Source: Streptomyces sp. DG1A-41 (lineage in GTDB: Bacteria; Actinomycetota; Actinomycetes; Streptomycetales; Streptomycetaceae). Taken from it: 64,000 bases of DNA. Within the stretch, counting starts at the first letter, position 1, and each line of letters begins with the position of its first letter. The DNA is taken from the NCBI RefSeq assembly GCF_037055355.1, contig NZ_CP146350.1, positions 8,455,001-8,519,000 on the forward strand. Direction: 5' to 3'. Below the pieces are notes generated by a model that was not told the origin of the DNA, searched no databases, and was given only the letters and a program-made list of their open reading frames with translations. The position numbers and the translations under genes are program-made. Below are positions 1 through 8,353 of the stretch, in pieces.

Positions 1-130
1 CTCACCGCTGCCCTGTGGCCGCTGGTCTGACCTGGCACGCGGACACACGAAGCTGCCCGTCCGGGCCCTCACCGGCCTGGACGGGCAGCGCGCCGCACGG
101 CGACGCCCGCGTCCCGCCGCGTTTCGGTCG

Positions 131-421
131 TCAGTCGACGGAGGCCATGAACTCCGGCATCCCGCGGTTGATGTCCGCCGCGTGGTCGATCTGCGGCCCA
201 TGGCCCGTGCCGGAGATGATCTCGGCTCAAGCGCCGGGGATCATGGGCGGCACACGCTCCACCTGCCGCTGCGGATGCACCAGGAGGCTTCGCTTGCCGA
301 GCACCAGATAGAGCCGGGTCCGGATGGTGGACAGCTCCTTCTCGGACAGGGGAAGCGGCGCCGGGCGGCGTATGCGGTAGGCGCGAACGGCCGTTCTGCC
401 CATCCCGCGCTCTTCCGCACC
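131..421 (-). pseudogene. Alpha/beta hydrolase C-terminal relic with in-frame stop
   Basis: One minus-strand frame reads as the C-terminal part of an alpha/beta hydrolase: a strand with Leu-rich 'RLYLVLGKRSLLVH', then an R-V-P-P-M-I-P-G stretch, then 'SGTGHGPQIDH', which fits the loop carrying the catalytic His, and a final helix ending at the TGA at 131-133. A TGA at 227-229 interrupts this frame between the two conserved blocks. No N-terminal nucleophile-elbow part is visible upstream. I read it as a truncated, inactivated hydrolase; the family call rests on the GHG block and the spacing. Confidence 0.55.
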
Positions 422-545
422 GGTGACGCGGCTGGTTGAGGGCCACCCGCGGCGCCGTTCATCGGAGTTCGTCAGACCCTCCCGTCATCGGCGGGCTACT
501 GTACGAACACGCCGCGCCGCCCTCGGTCAGCTGAGGAGGAACACC

Positions 546-1082
546 GTGTCATCATCCTGCGACCCCCAGCACGCTCCCGCCGGAGATGTGGGCGCAGCAC
601 TCATGATGATCGACTCTCGGCTCAAGGCCATCTACGACGGCAGGTCCGAGACCGACGCCGAACAACAAGCGCTGACCGACCAGTTCGCCGTGTCCCTGGG
701 GCCCCGCGGGGTCGATGACCTGCTGGACGGCGCGTGCACGCTCATCTACATGTTCATGCAGTGGCTGCGGATGGCCTACGAGGATCACGGCAAGGACGTC
801 ATCGAGTGCGTGGTGCCCAACCTCGTGGCCACGATGCGCATGATGCCCAGGAGCGTCCGTCCCGAAGCCATCCCCACCATGGCCGGACTGCTCGTCGCGG
901 CGGGCACCGGCCTGAGCCCCAGCCTGTGGCGCAAGCAGTACGGAGACTGGACCATGGACGAGATGAATCCCCTGGAAGCCACCGCCTTCCTGCTCGCGGA
1001 GCACATAAACCGCATCACCGACGACCGCGACTTCGCCTCCCGCATGATCATGGAAGCCCTGACCAGGGCGGACGAAGGCTGA
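546..1082 (+). CDS. Hypothetical protein, 178 aa
   Basis: Starts at GTG 546, chosen because GAGGAGG lies 5 nt upstream; an earlier in-frame ATG at 423 would add a low-complexity Arg-rich leader. The product is predicted soluble and largely helical. It has a Met-rich stretch near residues 60-105 containing 'YMFMQWLRM' and 'ATMRMMPR', and a charged C-terminus. There is no signal peptide or convincing membrane segment. I do not recognise the family. Third-position GC is that of a real gene. It stands alone between the hydrolase relic and the DM13 gene. Confidence 0.7.
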   Translation: MSSSCDPQHAPAGDVGAALMMIDSRLKAIYDGRSETDAEQQALTDQFAVSLGPRGVDDLLDGACTLIYMFMQWLRMAYEDHGKDVIECVVPNLVATMRMMPRSVRPEAIPTMAGLLVAAGTGLSPSLWRKQYGDWTMDEMNPLEATAFLLAEHINRITDDRDFASRMIMEALTRADEG

Positions 1083-1186
1083 GGGCTCGCGACGTAAGGA
1101 TTCCGTCATCAGCTGAGGGGTGGGAGGCGGCCGCCCGTTGCCGTTGAATCGGAAGGGCTACGGGAACTCTCAGGAGGCGAGCGGGG

Positions 1187-1759
1187 ATGGGGCGTGTGCG
1201 CAAGGTACTGACCGGGCCGTTGGTCATCGCGGTGCTGGTGGTGGCGTTCGGCGGAGCGGGCTTCGGGCTGTACTGGTTCCAGCCGTGGAAGCTGTGGCAG
1301 GACGAGACCGTTCAGGAGGCCCTGCCCGGGGTCGCGGAGACCTCCGCTCCTCCCGTCAAGGCGCCTGCGGAAGAGCCCTCCGAGCCGGCATCCCCGGCCG
1401 CCGGTCCGCAGACGCTGGCGAGCGGTGAGCTGATCAGCCACGAGCACGCGACCTCGGGCACGGTGAAGCTCGTACGGCTGGCCGACGGCTCCCATGTCGT
1501 CCGGCTGGAGAACCTGAACACCAGCAACGGGCCTGACCTGCGCGTCTGGCTGACCGACGCGCCGGTCAAGCAGGGGAAGGCGGGGTGGCACGTCTTCGAC
1601 GACGGAAAGTACGTCAGCCTCGGCAAGCTCAAAGGCAACAAGGGAAGCCAGAACTACGTCCTCCCCGGTGACGCCGATCCATCGAGTTTCAGCAGCGTGA
1701 GCATCTGGTGCGACCGTTTCGACGTGTCGTTCGGCGCCGCGGAGCTGGCCCGGGTCTGA
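1187..1759 (+). CDS. DM13 domain protein with N-terminal membrane anchor
   Basis: 190 aa, with AGGAGG about 10 nt before the ATG. Residues about 8-27 form a hydrophobic anchor followed by 'YWFQPWKLW', so the rest is outside the cell. A Pro/Ala/Glu linker leads to a DM13-type domain (about 80-190) with 'GELISHEHATSGTVKL', 'GPDLRVWLTD', 'LGKLKGNKGSQNYVLP' and a late 'SIWCDRFDVSFGAAEL' block. DM13 domains are proposed to have redox or electron-transfer roles, with the conserved Cys near the end as a candidate redox residue. The function is inferred from family only. It is monocistronic and converges with the LysR gene. Confidence 0.8.
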   Translation: MGRVRKVLTGPLVIAVLVVAFGGAGFGLYWFQPWKLWQDETVQEALPGVAETSAPPVKAPAEEPSEPASPAAGPQTLASGELISHEHATSGTVKLVRLADGSHVVRLENLNTSNGPDLRVWLTDAPVKQGKAGWHVFDDGKYVSLGKLKGNKGSQNYVLPGDADPSSFSSVSIWCDRFDVSFGAAELARV

Positions 1760-1798
1760 CAGCGGTGCGTTGCTGACCATGGCGGCTCCCCAGGCGGG

Positions 1799-2653
1799 TC
1801 ATCCCGTGCCGTACAGCGTCGTGAGCAGTTCGATCGCGGCCTGGGTGGTGGGAGGCGGTTCGTCCCGCCACCAGGCGAGGCGCACCGCGATCGGCTCGGC
1901 GTCGCGCACCGGTCGGTAGACGATGCCGGGGCGCGGGTACTGGTGTGCGGTCGACTCGGCCGTCATGCCCACGTAGCGGCCGATGGAGATTTCGGTCAGC
2001 CAGTCGTCTACGTCGTGGATGTCCTTGGTCGCCGGACGGGAGTCCGGTGGCCACAGCCGCGTCGTGGTGGTGCCCGTCCTCCGGTCGATCAGCAGCGTAC
2101 GCCCGCCGATGTCGGCGAGTCGCACGGAGCGGCGCCGGGCCAAGGGGTCGTCGGACGCCATGGCACACAGTCGCCTTTCCAGGCCCACGATGGCGGAGTC
2201 GAAGCGGCGGTCGTCCAGCGGCCTGCGCACCACGGCCAGGTCGCACGCCCCCTCCGCCAGCCCGGCGGTGGCGGAGTTGACGCGCACGAACTGCACCTCC
2301 GTCTCGGGGTGTGTCTCGGCCCAGCGGCGCTGAAAAGCCAGCGTGTGGCGGCCTACAGCCGACCAGGCGTAACCGATCCGCAGGCAGGCATGACCCGAGG
2401 TCGCCTCCCGCACCAGATCGTCCACCTCGCCGAGCACACGGCGGGCGCGCTGCAACACGCGCAGCCCCGTCGCGGTCGGGCTCACCTCACGGGAGGTCCG
2501 CCGCAGCAGCCGTACCCCGAGGGCGCGTTCGAGCGAGGCCAGGGCGCGGGACACGGCGGCCTGGGAGACGCCGAGAGCGATGGCGGCGTCGGTGAAACTG
2601 CCCTCGTCGACGATCGCGACGAGACAGCGCAACTGCCGCAGCTCCACATCCAT
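1799..2653 (-). CDS. LysR-family transcriptional regulator
   Basis: 284 aa, the usual length for LysR proteins. The N-terminal winged helix (about 1-60) is clear: 'LRQLRCLVAIVDEGSFTDAA', then 'LGVSQAAVSRALASLERALG' and 'LLRRTSREVSPTATG'. A linker helix and a substrate-binding domain beginning near residue 90 ('CLRIGYAWSAVG') follow. It is divergent from an EamA transporter with a 68-bp intergenic gap, the standard arrangement for a LysR protein controlling its neighbour. The inducer cannot be read from sequence. Confidence 0.92.
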   Translation of the reverse strand: MDVELRQLRCLVAIVDEGSFTDAAIALGVSQAAVSRALASLERALGVRLLRRTSREVSPTATGLRVLQRARRVLGEVDDLVREATSGHACLRIGYAWSAVGRHTLAFQRRWAETHPETEVQFVRVNSATAGLAEGACDLAVVRRPLDDRRFDSAIVGLERRLCAMASDDPLARRRSVRLADIGGRTLLIDRRTGTTTTRLWPPDSRPATKDIHDVDDWLTEISIGRYVGMTAESTAHQYPRPGIVYRPVRDAEPIAVRLAWWRDEPPPTTQAAIELLTTLYGTG

Positions 2654-2721
2654 GACTCAAGCGTATAGATCGAGCCGCTGATGCATTTTGCGCAAGGCGT
2701 GTGTCGTCTGAAGATCACGGC
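2654..2721. promoter_or_regulatory. Divergent LysR/EamA promoter with TTGCGCAA palindrome
   Basis: The short gap between the divergent LysR and EamA starts holds a perfect 8-bp palindrome TTGCGCAA at 2688-2695. This is a plausible core for the LysR regulator. Binding by that protein is inferred from position only. Confidence 0.4.
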
Positions 2722-3621
2722 ATGCCCACAGCACCCGCACGCTCGTCAGGACCTGCGCACCCGTCCGTCACGGCGTCCGCCGCCGGACCTGGTCAGCGCC
2801 TGGCCGGTGTCGTCACCATGGTCGGCAGCGGTCTGTCCAATCAGACCGGCGCCGCGATCGGTTCCCTGGCCTTTCCCGTCCTCGGACCTGTCGGTGTCGT
2901 CGCCGTACGCCAGTACGTGGCCGCGATCGTCCTGATGGCCGTCGACCGGCCCCGGCTGCGCACCTTCACCAAGCGGCAGTGGTGGCCGGTCCTGCTGCTG
3001 GCGCTGGTGTTCGCAACGATGAACCTGTCCCTGTACAGCGCCATCGACCGCATCGGCCTCGGCCTCGCGGTGACGCTGGAGTTCCTCGGCCCCCTGAGCA
3101 TCGCCCTCGCCGCCTCGCGCCGCCGGATGGACGCGTGCTGTGCGCTGATCGCCGCGGCGGGCGTCGTCACCCTGATGCGCCCGCAGCCCTCCGCCGACTA
3201 CCTGGGAATGGGCCTGGGGCTGCTGGCCGCCGTCTGCTGGGCGTCGTACATCCTGCTCAACCGCACCGTCGGCCGGCGCATCCCCGGAGTGCAGGGATCG
3301 GCGGCCGCCGCAGGGCTCTCCGCGCTGATGTTCCTGCCGGTCGGGATCGTCCTCGCCGTCGAGCATCCGCCGACCGCCGGGTCCGCCGCGTACGCCCTCG
3401 CAGCCGGCGTCCTCTCGTCAGCCGTCCCGTACCTGGCGGACCTCCTCACCCTGCGCCGCGTCCCGGCCCAGACCTTCGGGCTCTTCATGAGCGTCAACCC
3501 CGTGCTGGCCGCCTTGGTCGGCTGGATCGTCCTCGGCCAGCACCTCGGCTGGACCGAGCTGGCCGCCATCGCGGCCATCGTGGCCGCCAACACGCTCAGC
3601 ATCCTCACGTCACGCGCCTGA
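2722..3621 (+). CDS. EamA/DMT-family membrane exporter (RhtA-like)
   Basis: About 299 aa from ATG 2722; an in-frame GTG at 2701 would add seven residues. The protein is a chain of about ten hydrophobic segments with two repeated EamA halves. Examples are 'GLSNQTGAAIGSLAFPVLGP' near the start, 'LEFLGPLSIALAASRRRMD' closing the first half, and 'FGLFMSVNPVLAALVGWIVL' in the second. Members of this drug/metabolite transporter superfamily, for example RhtA, export amino acids and related metabolites. It is divergent from and probably controlled by the adjacent LysR regulator. The substrate is unknown. Confidence 0.88.
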   Translation: MPTAPARSSGPAHPSVTASAAGPGQRLAGVVTMVGSGLSNQTGAAIGSLAFPVLGPVGVVAVRQYVAAIVLMAVDRPRLRTFTKRQWWPVLLLALVFATMNLSLYSAIDRIGLGLAVTLEFLGPLSIALAASRRRMDACCALIAAAGVVTLMRPQPSADYLGMGLGLLAAVCWASYILLNRTVGRRIPGVQGSAAAAGLSALMFLPVGIVLAVEHPPTAGSAAYALAAGVLSSAVPYLADLLTLRRVPAQTFGLFMSVNPVLAALVGWIVLGQHLGWTELAAIAAIVAANTLSILTSRA

Positions 3622-3638
3622 GGGCACACGCACGTGGG

Positions 3639-4376
3639 TCAGGCCACCAGCCGGAGGACTTCGGCCAGGCCCCGGTCGCCGGTGCGTTGTTCGGCCGGGA
3701 GGACGTAGGCGCGCAGACCGCAGGCGGTGGCGGCGCCGTCGCGAACCGGGTTGTCGCCCACCATGAGGGTGGCGCGGGGGTCGGCGCCGAGGTCGGCACA
3801 GGCTCTGAGGAACAGCTGTGGATCGGGCTTCTCGCGGCCCTGCTCGTAGGAGATGACGCAGACGTCGACCAGCTCCTCCAGCCCGGCGTGGGCCAGGTGG
3901 ACCCGCAGGTCCCAGGCGAAGTCGCTGACGATGCCGACACGCAGGCCGCGGGCGCGCAGCGCGCGGAGTGTGGGCTCGGTGTCGGCGTAGGGCAGCCAGG
4001 CGTCGGGGGCGGTGAGTTCCCGGTAGGCCGTTTCCTCGACGCCTCGCAGGAAGTCCACATGCTCCCACCAGCCCCGCATGGCGCGGCGGTGTTGGTGTGA
4101 GGAGAGGTCGCGGCCCTCCTGGAGGGCCGCGACGGCGGGCAGTCGGAAGGCGTCCCGCAACTGCCGTGCGATCCCGGGCACGGCGCCGTCCTCGTCCAGC
4201 ATGGCCGTACGGCCGCAGGCCGCGCCGACCCGGCGCAGCCACGTCTTCAGGTCGATCATCTGGAAGATCGTGTTGCTGAAATCGAAGAGGACGGCCTCGA
4301 CCGCCGGGACGGGAGCGGCCATCTGCGCGGCGGTGGGGCGGTAGGCGCTCGGGGTTTCGAACAGGGTGTGTATCAC
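3639..4376 (-). CDS. HAD-superfamily hydrolase with DFSNT motif I
   Basis: 245 aa, GTG start overlapping the DeoR-family gene stop by 4 bp, so the two are co-transcribed. HAD motifs are in order: motif I 'LFDFSNTIF' (about 32), motif II 'IVSDF', motif III Lys in 'REKPDP', motif IV 'MVGDNPVRDG'. In motif I the usual second Asp (DxD) is Ser, as it is also not Asp in haloacid dehalogenases and phosphonatase. This may mean a non-phosphatase or altered activity. A sugar-phosphate or dehalogenase-like role is possible; the DeoR partner and nearby sugar operon favour carbohydrate metabolism. Confidence 0.85.
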   Translation of the reverse strand: MIHTLFETPSAYRPTAAQMAAPVPAVEAVLFDFSNTIFQMIDLKTWLRRVGAACGRTAMLDEDGAVPGIARQLRDAFRLPAVAALQEGRDLSSHQHRRAMRGWWEHVDFLRGVEETAYRELTAPDAWLPYADTEPTLRALRARGLRVGIVSDFAWDLRVHLAHAGLEELVDVCVISYEQGREKPDPQLFLRACADLGADPRATLMVGDNPVRDGAATACGLRAYVLPAEQRTGDRGLAEVLRLVA

Positions 4377-5179
4377 TGCGGGTGGTCTCCGGGGTCGACT
4401 GTTTCGACCGGCACACCGAGGCTCTTCAGGGCCGCGATCTCCGTCTCGGGGGTGCCGGTGTCGGTGATGACGGCGTCGTAGTCGGTCACCGTGCCGTACG
4501 CATGGGTGGCGGTCTTGCCGAACTTCGAGTGGTCCACGAGGAGCAGGGCCCGCTCGGCGGAGGCGAGCATGGCCAGCTTCACCTCGACGTACTCGCTCAG
4601 GGGGTGGAAGAGCTGGCCGGAGAGGACGGCGGTGGCGGACATCAGGGCGAGGTCGGCGCGGATACGGGAGAGGGCGCGGGTGACCTCGGGGCCGGTGCAG
4701 GAGTTGAAGTCGCCGTGATACCGCCCGCCGAGCAGGGCGACCTCCACACCGGGGGCGGACCCGAGCCGCTGTGCCAGGCCCACCGAGTTGGTGACGACGG
4801 TGATCCGGTCGAGTTCCGCGAGGGCGGGAGCCAGGGGGAAGAGGGTGGTGGAGTCGTCCATGAGGACCGTGCTGCCGGGCCTGATGCGGGCGATCGCGGC
4901 GCGGCAGACAGCGGCCTTCGCCGAGAGGGCGGTGCTTTCACGGAAACGGGTCGCGGTTTCCATGGTGACCGCCGGATAGGGGACGGCCCGGCCGCGTTCC
5001 TTGCGGAGCAGGGAACGCTGAGCGAGGTCGTCGAGGTCACGGTGCATCGTCATCAGACTGACGCCGAAGTGATCGGCGAGCTCGTCGATGCGGGTCTCGC
5101 CGTGCTCCACGACATGGCGCAGGACGGCCTGGCGCCGCTCCTCCACCGCGGCCTGCGACGACCGAGTCCTGGTGGCCAC
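4373..5179 (-). CDS. DeoR-family transcriptional regulator
   Basis: Start set at GTG 5179 (268 aa) because a purine-rich GGAGAGGGAGAG lies just upstream; the longer open frame adds only low-complexity residues. The HTH is 'IDELADHFGVSLMTMHRDLD' (about 29-48). A DeoR C-terminal sensor follows with 'VLMDDSTTLFPLA', 'VVTNSVGLAQRL' and 'LLVDHSKFGK'. DeoR proteins usually repress sugar genes and are released by sugar phosphates. It forms an operon with the HAD gene and lies beside a sugar/polyol uptake operon, whose promoter has paired TGTTARCA sites (9799-9832), so it is a candidate local repressor. Confidence 0.9.
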   Translation of the reverse strand: MATRTRSSQAAVEERRQAVLRHVVEHGETRIDELADHFGVSLMTMHRDLDDLAQRSLLRKERGRAVPYPAVTMETATRFRESTALSAKAAVCRAAIARIRPGSTVLMDDSTTLFPLAPALAELDRITVVTNSVGLAQRLGSAPGVEVALLGGRYHGDFNSCTGPEVTRALSRIRADLALMSATAVLSGQLFHPLSEYVEVKLAMLASAERALLLVDHSKFGKTATHAYGTVTDYDAVITDTGTPETEIAALKSLGVPVETVDPGDHPQ

Positions 5180-5340
5180 TGCGGCTCTCCCTCTCCTTCG
5201 CGTCCTGTGCCCGGCGCGCGGCTGGTGGCGGGCCGGGCCGCGACTGCCTCGTGGGTGCGTGGCGGCGCCCCGGGGTTTCGACCTCGAAGTCTCGCACACG
5301 GGCGGGGAGCAGCCGGGGGCCGTCGCCCGCCGGCGCCCAC

Positions 5341-5362
5341 CTGCTTGCGCCCGGCGCAGCAG
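5341..5362 (-). terminator. Hairpin after the alcohol dehydrogenase gene
   Basis: CTGCT-T-GCGCC and GGCGC-AGCAG form a near-perfect stem with one bulged base, 18 bp past the dehydrogenase stop codon. A wider GGGAGC/GCTCCC pair (5305-5310 and 5366-5371) encloses it. It is a plausible end of the sugar/polyol operon transcript. Confidence 0.45.
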
Positions 5363-5379
5363 GCCGCTCCCGGCGGTCA

Positions 5380-6414
5380 CTACGGCGCTTCCACGGTGAC
5401 CAGCACCTTGACGTGCTCCGGGGCGAGCGAGGCCGCGAAGGCCTTGGCCGCCTCCTCCAGGGGGAACGTGGCGGTGACGATCTCGCCGGTGTCGACGACG
5501 CCCGAGGAGATCAGGGCGATGGCGGTCCGGTAGTCGTCGGCCGTGTACATCAGCGTGCCCTCGACACTGATCTCGCGGTCCTGGATCAGGTCGAGGCGTA
5601 CGGGGGTGGTTCCGGAGGCCCCGACACCGACGACGATGATCCGGCCGCCCTTGGTGACCAGGTCGGTGGCCTGGGCCATGGACCGTTCGCGGGCCACACA
5701 GTCGAAGACCACGTCGGCCGGTCCGCCGAAGGCCTGACCGACCTGCTCGGTGAGGTCGGCGGCGTCGGCGGGCAAGGCCGCGTCGGCGCCCAGGCGCAGG
5801 GCGCGATCCCGCTTGCCCGGCAGCAGGTCGGTGACGGCGATCGCGGCGGCGCCCGCATGCCGGGCGGCGGCGAGCACGAGCAGACCGATGGGCCCGGCGC
5901 CGAGGACGACGACCCTACGGCCGGTGAGGTCACCTGCCTTGGCCACGGCGTGCACCGGAGTGGCCAGCGGTTCGACGAGGGCGGCCTCGATGTCGGTCAT
6001 GCCCTCGGGGACGCGGTGGACGCGGCCGGCGGGGATGGTGAACAGGTCCGTCATGGCGCCCGGGGTCTGGCAGCCGAAGACCCTCAGTTCCCGGCAGATG
6101 TTGTAACGGCCGCTACGGCACTGGGGGCACCGTCCGCAGAAGAGGTTCGGCTCGACCACCACCCGGTCGCCCGGGGCGAATCCGTCGACGCCCGGGCCCG
6201 TGGCCGCGACGACGCCGACCGCCTCGTGTCCGGGGTGGTAGGGCAGCGGCATGAACGGGTGGTGGCCCTGGGCCGCGTGGGTGTCGGAGCCGCAGACGCC
6301 CACCACGGAGGTGCGGACGAGGAGTTCGCCCTCGTCGGCGGTCGGCGCGGGGATGCGCTCGACGGTGATGTCGTCGATCGACCGGACGAGGACACGGCGG
6401 ATCTGCTGGGACAT
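5380..6414 (-). CDS. Zinc-dependent medium-chain alcohol/polyol dehydrogenase
   Basis: 344 aa from ATG 6414. The catalytic zinc ligands are Cys41 ('VCGSD') and His63-Glu64 ('PGHEAVG'). The structural zinc site is four Cys (93, 96, 99, 107) in 'CGRCPQCRSGRYNIC'. The NAD(P)-binding Rossmann motif is 'VVVLGAGPIGLL'. This is the sorbitol/threonine-dehydrogenase side of the MDR superfamily. As last gene of an ABC sugar-uptake operon (59 bp after the permease) it probably oxidises the imported polyol or sugar to a ketose. The exact substrate is not readable. Confidence 0.9.
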   Translation of the reverse strand: MSQQIRRVLVRSIDDITVERIPAPTADEGELLVRTSVVGVCGSDTHAAQGHHPFMPLPYHPGHEAVGVVAATGPGVDGFAPGDRVVVEPNLFCGRCPQCRSGRYNICRELRVFGCQTPGAMTDLFTIPAGRVHRVPEGMTDIEAALVEPLATPVHAVAKAGDLTGRRVVVLGAGPIGLLVLAAARHAGAAAIAVTDLLPGKRDRALRLGADAALPADAADLTEQVGQAFGGPADVVFDCVARERSMAQATDLVTKGGRIIVVGVGASGTTPVRLDLIQDREISVEGTLMYTADDYRTAIALISSGVVDTGEIVTATFPLEEAAKAFAASLAPEHVKVLVTVEAP

Positions 6415-6473
6415 GGGGTGGTGCTCCGTTTCGGATGCGGTCGGGAGTGCGTGCGGCGCCCCGATGGCCTGTC

Positions 6474-7286
6474 TCACTTCACCGCCCCCAGTGACAGCCC
6501 GCGCACCAGCTTGTCCTGTGCGGCGAACCCGGCGATGAGGACCGGCAGGGAGACCAGCGTGGCCGCCGCGCACAGCCGGGCGAGGAAGAGGCCCTCGTTG
6601 GTGATGAAGCCGACGAGGAAGACGGGTGCGGTGGAGGCCTGGGTGGCGGTGAGGTTGACGGCGAACATGAACTCGTTCCAGCTGAAGATGAAGCAGATCA
6701 GCGAGGTGGCGGCGAGTCCGGGCATGGCGACCGGTGCGACGACCCGCCACAGCACGGTGAGCAGGCCCGCGCCGTCGACCTCGGCCGCCTCCAGGATTTC
6801 CTTGGGGACTTCGGCGAGGAAGGAGCGCATCATCCAGACCGCGATCGGCAGGTTCATGGCGGTGTAGAGGACGATCAGGGTCCAGACGTTGTCCAGCATC
6901 CCGGCGTCCTTGACGATCAGGTAGACCGGCAGCAGGGCCGCGATCGCGGGGAGGAACTTGGTGGACAGGAAGAAGAACATCACGTCGGTCCATTTCTGAA
7001 CCGGCTTGATGGACAGCGCGTAGGCCGCCGGCACCGCGAGGGCGAGTACGAGCAGTGTCGAAAGGACGCTGGCCATTGCCGAGTTGAGGAGGAAAGGGGT
7101 GATGTCCCGGCTGAACAGCAGCTCGTACTGGTCGAAGGTGAGCGGGGCGAACGGGGTCGGCGGGTTGGTCGCCGCGTCGGCCTCCTGGTGGAAGGAGGTG
7201 AGCACCATCCACGCCACCGGTGCGAAGAAGGCCATGGTGGCGAGCCAGGCGACGAAGGTCCACAGAGGGGTGAGCCGGGCGGTCAT
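6474..7286 (-). CDS. Carbohydrate ABC transporter permease (MalG type)
   Basis: 270 aa with six hydrophobic segments. The cytoplasmic EAA loop that contacts the ATPase is 'EAAEVDGAGLLTVLWRVVAP' (about 190). The first extracytoplasmic segment 'FHQEADAATNPP' is typical of CUT1 permeases. It overlaps the upstream permease stop/start by 4 bp (ATGA). With the MalF-type partner it forms the membrane channel of a sugar or polyol importer. No ATPase gene is present in this operon. Confidence 0.93.
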   Translation of the reverse strand: MTARLTPLWTFVAWLATMAFFAPVAWMVLTSFHQEADAATNPPTPFAPLTFDQYELLFSRDITPFLLNSAMASVLSTLLVLALAVPAAYALSIKPVQKWTDVMFFFLSTKFLPAIAALLPVYLIVKDAGMLDNVWTLIVLYTAMNLPIAVWMMRSFLAEVPKEILEAAEVDGAGLLTVLWRVVAPVAMPGLAATSLICFIFSWNEFMFAVNLTATQASTAPVFLVGFITNEGLFLARLCAAATLVSLPVLIAGFAAQDKLVRGLSLGAVK

Positions 7287-8242
7287 CGGGATACCTCCTC
7301 GCGGAACAGCGACGCGATGGTGCGCAGCGCGAAGGTCGCGATCACGATCGACCCGAGGACGACGACCACTCCGGCGGCGGCTGCCTGGCCGTACTCGTAC
7401 TTGCGGAACATGGTCAGGTAGATCTCGTAGGGCAGGTTGGTCGTCTGCGAGCCCGGGCCGCCCTGGGTGATGGTGTAGACCGCGTCGAAGGTCTGCACGA
7501 CGTAGATCGTGCCGAGCAGGATGCCCAGTTCGAGGTACTGGCGCAGGTGCGGCAGGGTGATGTGACGGAAGGTCGCCAGGGCCGACGCTCCGTCCACGCG
7601 GGCCGCCTCCAGCACGTCACCGGGCTGCGCCTGGAGACCGGCCAGGATGATCAGCATCATGAACGGGGTCCACTGCCAGACCAGCGAGACCACCACGGCC
7701 GGCATGGGGTACGAGGACACCCAGTCGACCGTCGGACCGTGGTCGGCGCCGAAGAACCGGTAGACGGCGTTGAGGGTGCCGTTGAGCAGTCCGTAGTCGG
7801 GGTTGTAGATGGCGTGCTTCCACAGCAGCGAGGCCGCGACCGGCATGACGAGGAACGGCGCGATGAGCAGGGTGCGTGCCAGGCCGCGGCCGGGGAAGCG
7901 GCGGTCGAGCAGCATGGCCAGGCCGAGGCCGAGGAGCACGCTGAGCAGGACGACCGAGGCGGTGAGGACGACGGTGTTGAGGACGGCCGCGCGCAGCCGC
8001 TCGTCGGTGAAGACGAACGCGTAGTTGGACAGGCCGGTGAAGTGTCGGTCGCCCGGCCTGAGGATGTTCCACTGGAAGGTGGAGATCACGAGTGTGGCCA
8101 CGAAGGGCAGCTGCGTGACGACGATGGTGAAGACCAGCGCGGGCAGCAGTGGGATGCGGCGCTTCCACTTGGCTGTGCCCGAGGGCTTCCGCGCATGGGC
8201 GGGTGGTGGTGCTGTCCTGGGGGGAGCGGTGAGCGTGGTCAT
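7283..8242 (-). CDS. Carbohydrate ABC transporter permease (MalF/UgpA type)
   Basis: 319 aa. A basic N-terminus is followed by six membrane segments; the EAA loop is 'EAARVDGASALATFRHITLP'. The segment 'YNPDYGLLNGTLNAVYRFFG' and the late 'TQGGPGSQTTNLPYEIYLTM' are hallmark stretches of CUT1 sugar permeases. It lies between the binding-protein gene (112-bp gap with a hairpin) and the second permease (4-bp overlap). Role: one half of the translocation pore. Confidence 0.93.
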   Translation of the reverse strand: MTTLTAPPRTAPPPAHARKPSGTAKWKRRIPLLPALVFTIVVTQLPFVATLVISTFQWNILRPGDRHFTGLSNYAFVFTDERLRAAVLNTVVLTASVVLLSVLLGLGLAMLLDRRFPGRGLARTLLIAPFLVMPVAASLLWKHAIYNPDYGLLNGTLNAVYRFFGADHGPTVDWVSSYPMPAVVVSLVWQWTPFMMLIILAGLQAQPGDVLEAARVDGASALATFRHITLPHLRQYLELGILLGTIYVVQTFDAVYTITQGGPGSQTTNLPYEIYLTMFRKYEYGQAAAAGVVVVLGSIVIATFALRTIASLFREEVSR

Positions 8243-8316
8243 GGAGGTTCCTCTGCCGGATGGGGGTACCTCCCAGGCCCTGAAGGCACTTGGGGGAGGC
8301 CGGGGCCGGGGAAGCG

Positions 8317-8346
8317 GTGCCCGGGGCCAGGGGACCGGCCGGGCAC
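8317..8346 (-). terminator. Intercistronic hairpin after the binding-protein gene
   Basis: GTGCCCGG (8317-8324) and CCGGGCAC (8339-8346) form an 8-bp perfect stem starting 7 nt after the solute-binding protein stop codon. Such hairpins often let the binding protein be made in excess over the permeases by partial termination or mRNA protection. A GGGGGTACCTCCC-containing element lies between it and the permease start. Confidence 0.5.
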
Positions 8347-8353
8347 CGAGGGG

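Noticed and set aside
8250..8316. GGGGGTACCTCCC element as a possible insertion-sequence end
   Set aside because: No paired end, target duplication or transposase was seen; it looks like a common intergenic palindromic element.
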